Shown piece after piece: positions 33,778-42,260 of a stretch of DNA of 64,000 bases. A model generated the notes under the pieces. It was not told the DNA's origin. It did no database searches and saw nothing but the letters and a program-made list of their open reading frames with translations. This DNA comes from an uncultured Gammaproteobacteria bacterium. GTDB lineage: Bacteria; Pseudomonadota; Gammaproteobacteria; Enterobacterales; Psychrobiaceae. The translations under genes were made by a program, and so were the position numbers. Positions within the stretch are counted from its first letter, which is position 1; the number at the start of each line of letters is the position of its first letter. The stretch lies in contig CAKZQF010000223.1 in NCBI GenBank assembly GCA_937139475.1, forward strand, positions 1 to 64,000, given 5' to 3'.

Positions 33778-35044
33778 TAGAACACCTCAAGTAAGATTTT
33801 TCTTGATCAAGCTTTGCTTTAACAGACCTTATATATTTTCTTGTAGTTTTTGGGGCGTCTTTTCCTTCGCTTTCGTGACCTAACAATTCAGCAACTAGCA
33901 AATATGGTCTGCTCAAATGCGTTACGTTTTCAAGCTCAAGCCCATCTTCTTCAACTGCTTCATGGAACTTATCAGTACCAAATGAATGCCTAAGAATGTG
34001 GTATGTATGTTTATCTTCCAATATATGAAGATAATCTGGTAGTAACTCTTGCTGTTGTTTATCAATAACTAAATTCCGTGTCTCTTTAAAATCCCTAGTG
34101 GCTTGGTATTCCCTAATTCCATGTATAATGCGACTTTGAGGATCTGTTAAAAACAAGCTATCTCCAGAACTTTCCGGCCTCTCAATCTCGTAATAAAGTT
34201 TAAATCGCAACATGACATCTCGTGGAATATAAATCCATCTAGAAATACCACCAACTCCACCCTTTCTACCTTTTGTATATTTTCCTTGTAACCAATATTT
34301 GAACTCTTGCTTTTGTTGGCCTTCACTCTTACCAAACTTTGTTTCGATATCTAGTTCCTTAAAAAAAGATTTCATTCCTGAATATGTTTGACCACCTACC
34401 TTAAAGTCGTTTAATAATAATCCCATATTTTCCTGTGTACGAAGGCCGCACTCACCGCCTGCACGCAAAATACATTCAACTCGTAGGCTTTTAGCATTTG
34501 CATAAACTTCAGCTCGCATCCGTGGAGACAAATATTTAATGACGTTTCTTCTTTTTGTATTTTCCCTCGCAACAGTTTTATTATCATTTTTTACATGAAT
34601 GTCTTTTATGTTGGTGAAACCATTAAAAGCAAGATAGTTGTAGTAGTACGTCAAACCAGAGACAGCTTGCTCGACCATTTTCTTGCTGGTATTACGTTCA
34701 AATATCAATACATCATTGATGTAATAGTTAAGAACTTCTTCAGGCAAGTTATGATGTGTAGTTAGCGAAATTGAAGATGTGTTTTCTGAATAAGCCTCAA
34801 GCCATAAAAGAAATTTTCTCAACTCATAAAAACATTTGGTAATTGTTTGATTTGATAACGTAACTTTATTTAACTCTGCTTCTTTAATTCGCCTCTTTCC
34901 AGATCCATCTATCCATGTTAATTTGTATGCTTGTTTATTTTTATAAAGTGAATGTAAATATAAGTTGGGTAACAACAATGGTATTCCATCATAATCACAC
35001 ATCATCATTGTTTTATATTTTTCACTTTGAAAGTTATACATCAT
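33770..35044 (-). CDS. ginA: Tyrosine recombinase/integrase (GinA-like)
   Basis: A 424-residue integrase with an N-terminal SAM-like DNA-binding domain (about 55-165) and a complete catalytic set: R202 (GECGLRTQEN), H349-x-x-R352 (YHILRHSFGT), H390 (AELLGHES) and the nucleophile Y404 (TTRKYIRS). It is the first gene of the recombinase module and lies nearest the island end; only about 90 AT-rich bases separate its start from the dGTPase remnant, and the attachment site must lie there. It cuts and rejoins DNA at that site. A second start at internal Met residues near position 13 is possible. Confidence 0.88.
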   Translation of the reverse strand: MMYNFQSEKYKTMMMCDYDGIPLLLPNLYLHSLYKNKQAYKLTWIDGSGKRRIKEAELNKVTLSNQTITKCFYELRKFLLWLEAYSENTSSISLTTHHNLPEEVLNYYINDVLIFERNTSKKMVEQAVSGLTYYYNYLAFNGFTNIKDIHVKNDNKTVARENTKRRNVIKYLSPRMRAEVYANAKSLRVECILRAGGECGLRTQENMGLLLNDFKVGGQTYSGMKSFFKELDIETKFGKSEGQQKQEFKYWLQGKYTKGRKGGVGGISRWIYIPRDVMLRFKLYYEIERPESSGDSLFLTDPQSRIIHGIREYQATRDFKETRNLVIDKQQQELLPDYLHILEDKHTYHILRHSFGTDKFHEAVEEDGLELENVTHLSRPYLLVAELLGHESEGKDAPKTTRKYIRSVKAKLDQEKSYLRCSNG

Positions 35045-35132
35045 CTATTTCTCACACCACGTCTAATCGCATATTAATTTACCTTTTTAACAATAGATAC
35101 ATTTTTGTTATTTTTTATGGGTGTCCGTTTTC

Positions 35133-36132
35133 TTTCGGTCATGGTGGTGAGATCGCACTCAACTATATGATGCGCGATCACGGCGGTTTTGAAGGTAATG
35201 GCCAAACCTTTCGAATTTTAACTCGATTAGAGCCATACACTAAAAGCTATGGCATGAACCTTACCCGCCGTAGCTTGCTTGGCACCTTAAAATACCCAGT
35301 CTACTATTCACAAGTTGTTGGTCAATATCCCGACCAGCCCTCAAGCAGTTTTCGGCAATTAAAAGCACACAACTGGTTACCTCCCAAGTCTATATTTGAT
35401 GTTGACGCCGGTTCATTAGAGTGGGTTTTGGAGCCTTTAAGTGACAATGACCGCGCTTTATTTAGTCGCAGCGATCTGGAGCTTATCGATGGTGAAAAGG
35501 GCATCCACAAACGCAGTCGTTATAAATCTTTTGACTGTTCAATAATGGAACTTGCTGATGACATTGCCTATTCTGTGCATGACTTAGAAGATGCGATTGT
35601 AATGGGGACAGTCACTTATGCGCAATGGCATCAAGATGTCGTCGAGCCTATCAAGAAAACCATTTCTACGCCACCAACCTTGGATATTGACGCGCTATCG
35701 AAAAAACTTTTTCACCAAGAACAGTATTTACGCAAAGATGCCATCGGTGAGTTAGTTAATCTGTTTGTAACCGCAATCAATATCGTAAAGATAGACGGTT
35801 TCGATGAACCACTATTAGCCTACAACGCAAAACTCGATAACCAACATTACACAATATTGGAGATCTTAAAGCGTTTTGTTCGAAACAGAGTCATACTAAA
35901 ACCCGAATTTCAGGGCATGGAATATAAAGGGCAGCAGATAGTGATGGAGCTTTTTGAAGCATTCGCCTCTGATCCTAATCGCCTGTTACCAGAAAACACT
36001 AAGGGCCGATGGCAGTTAGCACAAGACAAAAAAGATGACGTGCAAATGCGGATTATCTGCGATTATATCTCAGGCATGACCGATGAGTTTGCAGCAAAAC
36101 TATACCATTCCTTGTTTACCCCCAAACATTAA
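35133..36132 (+). pseudogene. dGTPase gene truncated at its 5' end by the island
   Basis: About 333 codons of a dGTPase-like triphosphohydrolase of the shorter (about 440-residue) subfamily, beginning at FGHGGEIALNYMMRDHGGF. The preceding part of the HD motif (HDIGHPP) and the whole N-terminus are missing; upstream codons belong to island DNA. The rest is intact: FEGNGQTFRIL, SIMELADDIAYSVHDLEDAI with the distal Asp, and CDYISGMTDEFA to the stop. Without the HD metal site it cannot be an active hydrolase. Island insertion in the conserved HD region explains this. A chance open frame continues upstream to 34915 but overlaps the recombinase gene and is not meaningful. Confidence 0.85.
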
Positions 36133-36194
36133 TAGCCATTAATATTTTAGTCTGATAACATTGAGCTTACACATGTAAGCTCAAATAAAATAAG

Positions 36195-36839
36195 ATGACA
36201 ACAATACAATCTGCTCCCTATAGTAAAAAAGAAGAATGGCTCAATACGTGGACCCATGGCGTTGGCGCCATCGGTGGCATTGCAAGCCTGATGTTGTTTA
36301 CTATTACGACGACAGCATCTGGACAGTGGCTAAAATTACTCACCATGAATATCTATGGCGCGACCTTAACTTGTCTAATGACAGCATCAGCCCTTTATCA
36401 CGCAGCGACTGAACCGACAAAAAAAGCCAAACTTAAGTTATTTGATCACTGCGCCATTTATTTGCTTATTGCCGGAACCTACACGCCATTAATTATCCAC
36501 AGTGTTCCCTCGACCATGGGCTTTACCGTGCTAGCTCTGGTGTGGTTATTAGCCATCGCAGGCATTGCAGTAAAGCTCAAGTTTGGCAGTCAGTATAAGA
36601 CATTCTCGGTGATAACCTATCTGGCAATGGGCTGGCTATCGTTATTAGTCATTTATGAATTAATCCACGCGCTGTCTCCGACAGCGTTATCTTTGTTAGG
36701 CTTAGGTGGTGTCATCTACTCTGCAGGTGTCTACTTCTATCTTAACCATAAAATCCCATACAACCACGCCATTTGGCATTTGTTTGTATTAGTGGCAGCA
36801 ATTTGTCATTTTTCTCTCATCTATTTTTATGTTTTGTAA
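36195..36839 (+). CDS. trhA: TrhA/hemolysin III family membrane protein (PAQR)
   Basis: A 214-residue protein with seven membrane helices and PAQR marks: EEWLNTWTHGVGAIGG at the start, ASALYHAATEPTKKAKLKLFDHCAIYLLIAGTYTP in helices 2-3, and PYNHAIWHLFVLVAAICHF at the end. The conserved His/Asp/Ser could bind a metal as in other PAQR proteins. Family members are called hemolysin III, but in gut bacteria TrhA affects membrane energetics and lipids; hemolysis is not established. It follows the dGTPase remnant by 62 bases in the same direction, so its expression may be affected by the island insertion upstream. Confidence 0.88.
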   Translation: MTTIQSAPYSKKEEWLNTWTHGVGAIGGIASLMLFTITTTASGQWLKLLTMNIYGATLTCLMTASALYHAATEPTKKAKLKLFDHCAIYLLIAGTYTPLIIHSVPSTMGFTVLALVWLLAIAGIAVKLKFGSQYKTFSVITYLAMGWLSLLVIYELIHALSPTALSLLGLGGVIYSAGVYFYLNHKIPYNHAIWHLFVLVAAICHFSLIYFYVL

Positions 36840-36960
36840 GAATTTAATAAACAAAAATTTGAGCTGAAACATTTTGTGGCATTAATACGCTTTCTTTTTT
36901 CAGTGCATTGTTTGACAATGACACTATTGAAGAAAGCGTAACCGAAAGGTTGTACAACTT

Positions 36961-37533
36961 ATGAAATTAAGCTTATTAAAAATTAACTTAATCGCCTTAA
37001 TTGCCATTATGGCATCGGGGATAGTTGCGGCTAAAAGCAATGTTCGCGAAGCGAACGATGTTAATGTTTGCTATGAAAATCTTAGCAAAGCTTATTTATC
37101 CTTAGACGCGAATAAAATGGTTGATGTATATGTTAGTGGTGGTCACTATATTTCGGCTGGCAGCCGAAGTGATATCGTTAAAGGTAAAAGTGACCTAGCC
37201 AAATTATATCAATCGTATTTTAAGCGACTAAAGAAACATAACTCATCGCTAGACTTACAATTTAGGGTGAGTGATCGCCTCGTTGATACTAATAGCATCA
37301 GTGATATTGGTTATTATGTTGTTACTATCATCCCTCCCAAAGAAAGTGGCCAACCTGCGAAACAACATGCGGGAAAGTTTATGATAACGTTTAAGGCGCA
37401 AAAAGACGGTCAATGGGGGATTTGGTCCGAAGCCAACAGTAAGGTTAAGCTAAAGAGCTATATTAATGCTAAGCGCCAAGGGGATTTACATTACGATCCT
37501 TACTTCCCCATTAGCCATTATCAAGATAAATAG
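36961..37533 (+). CDS. Exported SnoaL/NTF2-like protein
   Basis: A 190-residue protein with a signal peptide (about 1-24) and a cone-like NTF2/SnoaL fold: NVCYENLSKAYLSLDANKMVDVY at the first helix, GKSDLAKLYQSYFKRLKK, then strands SISDIGYYVVTII and HAGKFMITFKAQKDGQWGIWSE. This matches DUF4440/SnoaL-like periplasmic proteins of unknown ligand. It ends seven bases before the ychJ start. No partner enzyme is linked. The 121 bases before it contain an imperfect AGCG-type hairpin and a plausible promoter. Confidence 0.7.
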   Translation: MKLSLLKINLIALIAIMASGIVAAKSNVREANDVNVCYENLSKAYLSLDANKMVDVYVSGGHYISAGSRSDIVKGKSDLAKLYQSYFKRLKKHNSSLDLQFRVSDRLVDTNSISDIGYYVVTIIPPKESGQPAKQHAGKFMITFKAQKDGQWGIWSEANSKVKLKSYINAKRQGDLHYDPYFPISHYQDK

Positions 37534-37540
37534 TTAATCA

Positions 37541-38074
37541 ATGACAAACTGCCCTTGCGGCTCCTCAAGGGGCTATACAGACTGCTGCAAACCTCTGCAT
37601 GCAGGTACCATTACCGCTCAATCTCCTGAACAACTAATGCGCAGTCGCTACTGCGCTTTTGTGAAGGGAGAGACTGCTTACATCTATCTTACCCATAGCC
37701 CAAGTACTCGCGACAACATAAGTGTTGACTCGATTGAGCAGTGGAATGCTCAATGTCACTGGTGTGGCCTTCATATTGTTACTTGCACCGCCGATGAGTC
37801 AGCCAATCGAGTTGAGTTTATAGCTTGGTATAAAGAAGATAATCAACTCAAATACCATCATGAACTATCTCAATTTAAACTTGAGCCTCTCGATAGCGAA
37901 TTTCAAACAAGGCTAAACCAAATAGCGCCAGAGCAAACTAATTTACCAGCGCAAGTTTGGTACTACTATGACGCGAGCTACCCTGACAAAAGCATTGCCT
38001 TACCTAAACGAAATGATCCCTGCATTTGTCACAGCGGTAAGAAATATAAGAAGTGTTGCGCGTTAAGCAATTAG
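37541..38074 (+). CDS. ychJ: YchJ-family SEC-C metal-binding protein
   Basis: A 177-residue cytoplasmic protein with two zinc-binding SEC-C motifs: CPCGSSRGYTDCC at the N-terminus and CICHSGKKYKKCC at the C-terminus, flanking an NTF2-like domain (SPEQLMRSRYCAFVKGETAYIYLTHSP). Length and layout match UPF0225/YchJ. Its cellular role is not settled. Its 3' end converges with and overlaps the VC2046-type gene by 12 bases. Confidence 0.9.
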   Translation: MTNCPCGSSRGYTDCCKPLHAGTITAQSPEQLMRSRYCAFVKGETAYIYLTHSPSTRDNISVDSIEQWNAQCHWCGLHIVTCTADESANRVEFIAWYKEDNQLKYHHELSQFKLEPLDSEFQTRLNQIAPEQTNLPAQVWYYYDASYPDKSIALPKRNDPCICHSGKKYKKCCALSN

Positions 38075-38557
38075 TTGCGCTTGATAGTCTTTCTGGGCAA
38101 ATAGCACCTTGGCTAAGTCGATATCTGCAGGCTTGGCTCTACTATGCTTACCACTGAAGTTTGCTGCGGTGTGATAGTCTAGACTGTCATAAACTTGCCT
38201 ATCAATATCATGGGTTTTATCCAAAGCAAATGATAATGCTTCGGGATTAAGGCAATGGCTTAACCTGGCTGCAAGTGTCCCTTGTTCTTGAGCGAGCTTG
38301 CCCAAGGCTAATGATTGCTCTTGATCATTGCCACTCGCCGTTAGGTGTTGCGCTCGTGGCACTTCAAACAACTCGCTTAAAGACTCTTTCTTCTCGACAG
38401 TATCAGTTGTCTCAAAGTGAAATTGGTCTTGTTCACTCACATCCGGTGACAACATAGCCAACAACAAGGCAAAATCGGCACGTTCGCCTGTTTTCACACT
38501 CTTGTTTAACTGTTGACCCAGCTGCAGCTCACTGGTTAATAAAGACTCAATTTGCAT
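38063..38557 (-). CDS. VC2046/SO_2500-family protein
   Basis: A 164-residue cytoplasmic protein of the VC2046/SO_2500 family restricted to Vibrio, Shewanella and relatives. The N-terminus is typical: LLTSELQLGQQLNKSVKTGERADFALLLAMLSPDV, followed by a low-complexity acidic stretch and a helical C-terminus. Function unknown. It lies between ychJ and tRNA-Tyr. The family supports the Alteromonadales assignment of the host. Confidence 0.8.
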   Translation of the reverse strand: MQIESLLTSELQLGQQLNKSVKTGERADFALLLAMLSPDVSEQDQFHFETTDTVEKKESLSELFEVPRAQHLTASGNDQEQSLALGKLAQEQGTLAARLSHCLNPEALSFALDKTHDIDRQVYDSLDYHTAANFSGKHSRAKPADIDLAKVLFAQKDYQAQLIA

Positions 38558-38683
38558 GTGTTTTCGCGCTTAATTAATCATTATTTAAGCTATCGGCCTA
38601 TTGTGTTAAAACTTTAGCTAAAATAACAAGAAAAAAGCTTTACCTTCGCGAGTAACTGCACTATTATTCGCTCGCACTTGAGT

Positions 38684-38768
38684 GGAGGGGTTCCCGAGTG
38701 GCCAAAGGGATCAGACTGTAAATCTGACGGCTCCGCCTTCGGTGGTTCGAATCCACCTCCCTCCACCA
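38684..38768 (+). tRNA. tRNA-Tyr (anticodon GTA)
   Basis: An 85-nucleotide class II tRNA: acceptor GGAGGGG pairs with TCCCTCC, the anticodon GTA (38718-38720) is flanked by CAGACT and AATCTG, a long variable arm GACGGCTCCGCCTTC follows, then the T arm GGTGGTTCGAATCCACC and an encoded CCA. The GTA anticodon and type II arm define tRNA-Tyr. Confidence 0.97.
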
Positions 38769-38931
38769 TCAAGTTCCTTTCTAAGCTATTCACATTCAAA
38801 TTACTCAATACTCTAAACTAGCTAAAACTACCATTGATGCTGGCCCATAGCTTGTTCACCTGCGCCAAATATTGCAAATTAACCCTTTCTTTTATGAGTT
38901 GATTTCTTATATGATATTCTATGGATAAATT

Positions 38932-40596
38932 ATGATGACTAAGGATAACGGATTGAGTGAAGCGGTTAAAATACCCTACCCTAAACTAAGAGTTTTGTTG
39001 GTCGATCCGCAGCGTCCTTTTCAAATCCTGATGAAAGGCATCCTGACTAACTTTGGGGTCGTACATATCGATTTTTGCGATAGCGGTGAAGCAGCTGTCA
39101 AGCAATGTCGCGCCAAAGCATATGATCTGTTATTAGTTGAGCACAATTTGGGCAGTAAAAATGGTCGGCAACTCCTAGAAGAGTTACGCACCCTACGCCT
39201 TATATCCCCCGATTGCTTATTTATCATCGTTTCAGCGGAAAGTGAACGCGCCATCGTACTTGGCACCATGGAAATGGCCCCAGACGATTATATCATTAAA
39301 CCATTTTCCCAACGCTTACTCGACGTGCGCCTTACTAAGGCCTGGGCAAGACGACACTTTATGCGCGATATTTACCAGAGCGTTGATAAAAAAGATTATC
39401 ACCAAGCAATTCTTCACGCCAAGCAATTAATCAAGGAAAAGAATCATCATACTCCGTTTATCCTACAAATGATGACAGAGTTAATGTGCATAGAAAAACA
39501 ATATGACGAAGTCATCACCAACCTCACTGAAGTATTAAAACATCGCGAGATCCCATGGGCTACCATTTCATTGGCCCGTGCATATCTTGGATTGAATGAA
39601 CTCGAACAAGCTGAAGAATTACTACTTAATCTACTAGAAAATAACAGTAGCCATGTTGAAGCGCTAGATTTACTCGCGCAAGTGCAGCTTGAAGGGCAAC
39701 AGATTGAACAGGCAAAGGAAACTCTCAGAAAAAGTATCAATATCTCACCTTATTCGATGAAAAGGCACCAAGCGATGGTGAACATTGCGAGCGAGGATAA
39801 CGATCTGGTATTAATAAAAGAAAGTTATGCGCAATTGCTAGACTTAAGCCGCAGCTCAGTCCATGCTGGCACCGAAAACTTGCTCAATTACACCCGCAGT
39901 ATTATCGACACAACGGCGCTAGCTGAAGAGCCTAAAGACTTCAACAAAATCCAAAACGAATTAAATAGTACGCTGCATCGTGCGAAACTCGAAGAAGGAC
40001 GCAACCTAAACTATCACTTTGCTGTGGTGGAAGGAATTATCCAGGCTCAATATCAATCGGCCAAAGGTGACAATTTATTATCTAAAAAAACCTTAATGTC
40101 GGCAATTCATACATTTAGCGATGAGAACGACAAGTGGAGCCTGCCAGATGAACTAGCAAGTGATACCTGTATTGCGTTAATTAACGTTAGTGACTTTGAA
40201 CTGGTTGACAAGTTTATTAATCAGTTATCAAAAGATAACATTGTCAACCAGCGCATTAAAAAACAGTTAAATGGAAAGAACCTGGCACAACAAAAAAGAG
40301 AGTTTAAGCAAATCACCCGCCAAGGTATTCAGGCATATAGTGAAAATAGTAACCTCGAAGCGCTTGAGTTGTTTACTCAGGCACTACATTTATCACCAGT
40401 TAACTCTGGAGCTATTCTTAATGTACTTCAAGCGCAAATAAGGCTAATGCAAAGCCATAAGAAATACATCAAGGAATTGATAAGTGACTGTAAAGATAGC
40501 TTTAGATCGCTTTCCGGTATGAAGCTCTCGGCTGCGCATCAAAATCGATTAGACAAACTCAAGCTAGAATTTAACGAGCTATCCAAGAGAGCTTAA
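38932..40596 (+). CDS. Receiver-domain protein with TPR repeats and Glu at the phosphorylation site
   Basis: A 554-residue protein: a CheY-like receiver (about 20-135), then TPR-like helical repeats (about 160-300 and 455-500). In the receiver the acidic pocket is VDPQ rather than the usual double Asp, and the phosphoacceptor place is Glu (E70 in LLLVEHNLGSKNG), while the Ser and Lys positions remain (IIVSAE, YIIKPF). It therefore cannot be phosphorylated normally and may be locked in an active-like state. The TPRs suggest a scaffold for partner proteins. Related Vibrio/Shewanella receiver-TPR proteins are known but their role is not. Two adjacent ATGs could serve as start. Confidence 0.85.
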   Translation: MMTKDNGLSEAVKIPYPKLRVLLVDPQRPFQILMKGILTNFGVVHIDFCDSGEAAVKQCRAKAYDLLLVEHNLGSKNGRQLLEELRTLRLISPDCLFIIVSAESERAIVLGTMEMAPDDYIIKPFSQRLLDVRLTKAWARRHFMRDIYQSVDKKDYHQAILHAKQLIKEKNHHTPFILQMMTELMCIEKQYDEVITNLTEVLKHREIPWATISLARAYLGLNELEQAEELLLNLLENNSSHVEALDLLAQVQLEGQQIEQAKETLRKSINISPYSMKRHQAMVNIASEDNDLVLIKESYAQLLDLSRSSVHAGTENLLNYTRSIIDTTALAEEPKDFNKIQNELNSTLHRAKLEEGRNLNYHFAVVEGIIQAQYQSAKGDNLLSKKTLMSAIHTFSDENDKWSLPDELASDTCIALINVSDFELVDKFINQLSKDNIVNQRIKKQLNGKNLAQQKREFKQITRQGIQAYSENSNLEALELFTQALHLSPVNSGAILNVLQAQIRLMQSHKKYIKELISDCKDSFRSLSGMKLSAAHQNRLDKLKLEFNELSKRA

Positions 40597-40814
40597 TAAG
40601 CTCTTCTAACTAAAGGCTCAAGTATCGACTCCAGTCCATTTAGTTTGATATTCATCATTTCCTCGAGTTGCACGGCAAGCTTGCCCGTTGCTATCTCCTG
40701 TCCAATTAACCAGATCAGATAACGTTCAGGTATCTTCAATAACAACTGACCTTTATGTTTACCAAAAGGCATTGTTGTATTTGCCAATTCAACTAATTGC
40801 TGCGCATTATCCAT
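40593..40814 (-). CDS. DUF3820-family small protein
   Basis: A 73-residue protein: MPFGKHKGQLLLKIPERYLIWLIGQEIATGKLAVQLEEMM is the DUF3820 pattern, including the conserved FGKHKG and the P-x-x-Y-L-x-W-L motif. This family resembles small exonuclease-associated or virulence-factor modules and its role is unclear. The start is the ATG whose first base is the last base of the queE stop (TAATG); the longer frame to 40859 lies within queE. Its 3' end overlaps the preceding convergent gene by 4 bases. Confidence 0.75.
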   Translation of the reverse strand: MDNAQQLVELANTTMPFGKHKGQLLLKIPERYLIWLIGQEIATGKLAVQLEEMMNIKLNGLESILEPLVRRAY

Positions 40815-41494
40815 TACTGAATAGCTAAATATTTGTGCGTTTGAATTGAAAGCCACCAATTGCGCTCGATACAGGTATCAATGGCTAATTGCGTTGCTCG
40901 TGCTTGCTGACTGATTGGCTGTAGGTAAACTTTCTTAGCCGCTAATTGCTCTGGTGACAATCTTGCCAATAACATATCAAGCTCTTCAATATGTCGAGAC
41001 ATCGCCACAGGGTGTTTAATCTCATTGGCACGGATAAGCGCTTGATCAAGAATTTCATAGCCACCTTTCATCGCAACCTTTGGCGAAACGGTAACGTGAG
41101 TGCGCTCGTTGACTTTAACCTCAAAGGTGCCTGAAGTCTCAATTTGGCAGGTGAAACCGTTGTCATATAGCGCATCAGTTAATTCAACTAAGTCATACAT
41201 GCATGGCTCACCGCCACTAATCACTATGTGGCGGGCTTTATAACCGAGTAAATGCGCGACCAGCTCTCCCACGGTAGTATGACACCAAGACTCACCATCT
41301 CCTGCTTTGGCTATCACGCTATTAAAGTCAGTTTGATGCTCTTCACTTAAGTACCAACTGTGCTTAGTATCACACCATGCGCAGCCGACTGGGCATCCCT
41401 GTAGGCGAACAAAGATAGAAGGTGCCCCGGTGAAAGAGCCTTCTCCCTGAATAGATTCAAAAATTTCATTAAGTGGTAGCTTGGTCATACTCAT
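40814..41494 (-). CDS. queE: 7-carboxy-7-deazaguanine synthase
   Basis: Radical SAM enzyme that makes 7-carboxy-7-deazaguanine on the way to queuosine. The family starts near MTKLPLNEIFESIQGEGSFTGAP, then has the substrate-binding RLQGCPVGCAWCDTKHSW with the 4Fe-4S motif C-x3-C-x2-C, and HIVISGGEPCMYDL. About 226 residues from the ATG at 41494; 41488 is an alternative and the longer frame to 41554 would run into the queC promoter. It diverges from queC, the next enzyme of the pathway, with about 60 bases between. Downstream it couples to a DUF3820 gene. Confidence 0.93.
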   Translation of the reverse strand: MSMTKLPLNEIFESIQGEGSFTGAPSIFVRLQGCPVGCAWCDTKHSWYLSEEHQTDFNSVIAKAGDGESWCHTTVGELVAHLLGYKARHIVISGGEPCMYDLVELTDALYDNGFTCQIETSGTFEVKVNERTHVTVSPKVAMKGGYEILDQALIRANEIKHPVAMSRHIEELDMLLARLSPEQLAAKKVYLQPISQQARATQLAIDTCIERNWWLSIQTHKYLAIQ

Positions 41495-41555
41495 TTGCTC
41501 TAAGTTCGCGTAAGATGGCGTTTTATACGTTATATATATCTGAGATACAAGCAAG

Positions 41556-42212
41556 ATGAAAGAAAAAGTTGTCGTTATATATTCAGGCGGTATGGACTCA
41601 TTTACCGTTCTTCACAAGGCTATTGAACAAGGCAAAGAGGTCTATCCCCTAACCTTTAACTATGGTCAGCGCCACAGTAAAGAAATTGAGTACGCCGCCA
41701 ATGTTTGTAAGGAACTTGGAGTTCCTCATAAAGTTGTCGATATATCAGCGATTAATCAATTAATGGCTGGCTCATCACTAACCAGCGATATCGACATTCC
41801 AGAAGGTCACTACGAAGAAGAAAGCATGAAATCTACCATGGTGCCTAACCGCAATATGGTGTTGTTATCGATGGCCATTGCCTATGCTGTTTCACTTGAT
41901 GCCGGTGCAGTTTATTATGGCGCTCATAGCGGTGATCACGCTATCTATCCAGATTGTCGCCCAGAGTTTGTTGAAAAAATGAATGATGTGTCGCAAATCG
42001 CCAACTACGACCCGGTAGACATTGTTTCACCCTATATTAAGGATGACAAAATTGGTATTTTACGAGATGGTCTACGAATGGGCTTAGACTATGGCAAATC
42101 ATGGACTTGTTACAACGGCCGTGAAAAAGCTTGTGGGCAGTGTGGTTCGTGTCAAGAACGCCTAGAGGCCTTTGAGCTAAATGGTGTTATTGACCCGCTA
42201 AGCTACGAGTAA
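41556..42212 (+). CDS. queC: 7-cyano-7-deazaguanine synthase
   Basis: ATP-dependent enzyme converting 7-carboxy-7-deazaguanine to preQ0. The 218-residue protein has the PP-loop SGGMDSFTVL at residues 10-20, FNYGQRHSKE, VPNRNM, GAHSGDH, and the C-terminal zinc site CYNGREKACGQCGSCQERL. Many homologues have SGGQDS; here it is SGGMDS, as in the Pseudoalteromonas/Shewanella group. It is divergent from queE and has an intrinsic terminator at 42220-42250. Confidence 0.95.
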   Translation: MKEKVVVIYSGGMDSFTVLHKAIEQGKEVYPLTFNYGQRHSKEIEYAANVCKELGVPHKVVDISAINQLMAGSSLTSDIDIPEGHYEEESMKSTMVPNRNMVLLSMAIAYAVSLDAGAVYYGAHSGDHAIYPDCRPEFVEKMNDVSQIANYDPVDIVSPYIKDDKIGILRDGLRMGLDYGKSWTCYNGREKACGQCGSCQERLEAFELNGVIDPLSYE

Positions 42213-42219
42213 ATAAACT

Positions 42220-42250
42220 AAAGAGCGTATTAGGCTAAAATGCGCTCTTT
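42220..42250. terminator. Terminator after queC, probably bidirectional
   Basis: AAAGAGCG and CGCTCTTT are perfect 8-bp arms around a 15-base loop, lying between the convergent queC and DUF3179 gene ends. A-rich and T-rich flanks on the two sides fit bidirectional use. Confidence 0.75.
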
Positions 42251-42260
42251 ATGATAGCTA

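Larger units (their letters stand above)
1..35132. mobile_element. Right-hand part of a GInt-type genomic island
   Basis: The right end carries four coupled genes in the ginABCD order, the hallmark of GInt islands (operon at one end, cargo up to at least 70 kb, short AT-rich other end). The dGTPase gene resumes at about 35133 without its first part, so the island boundary is set there to within about 15 bases. No 5' dGTPase fragment was found elsewhere in the window, so the left end should lie before base 1 and all left-hand genes would be cargo. That extent is an inference; a smaller element plus rearrangement, or several stacked islands, cannot be excluded. Confidence 0.6.

Noticed and set aside
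34915..35132. First 73 codons of the frame that continues into the dGTPase remnant
   Set aside because: They overlap the recombinase gene on the other strand and show no dGTPase resemblance before FGHGGE; only the part from 35133 is a gene remnant.
38614..38808. Minus-strand frame of 64 codons across the tRNA-Tyr gene
   Set aside because: It is the antisense of the tRNA and its flanks; frames reading GGGFEPPKAEPSDLQSDP are a known artefact of tRNA genes.
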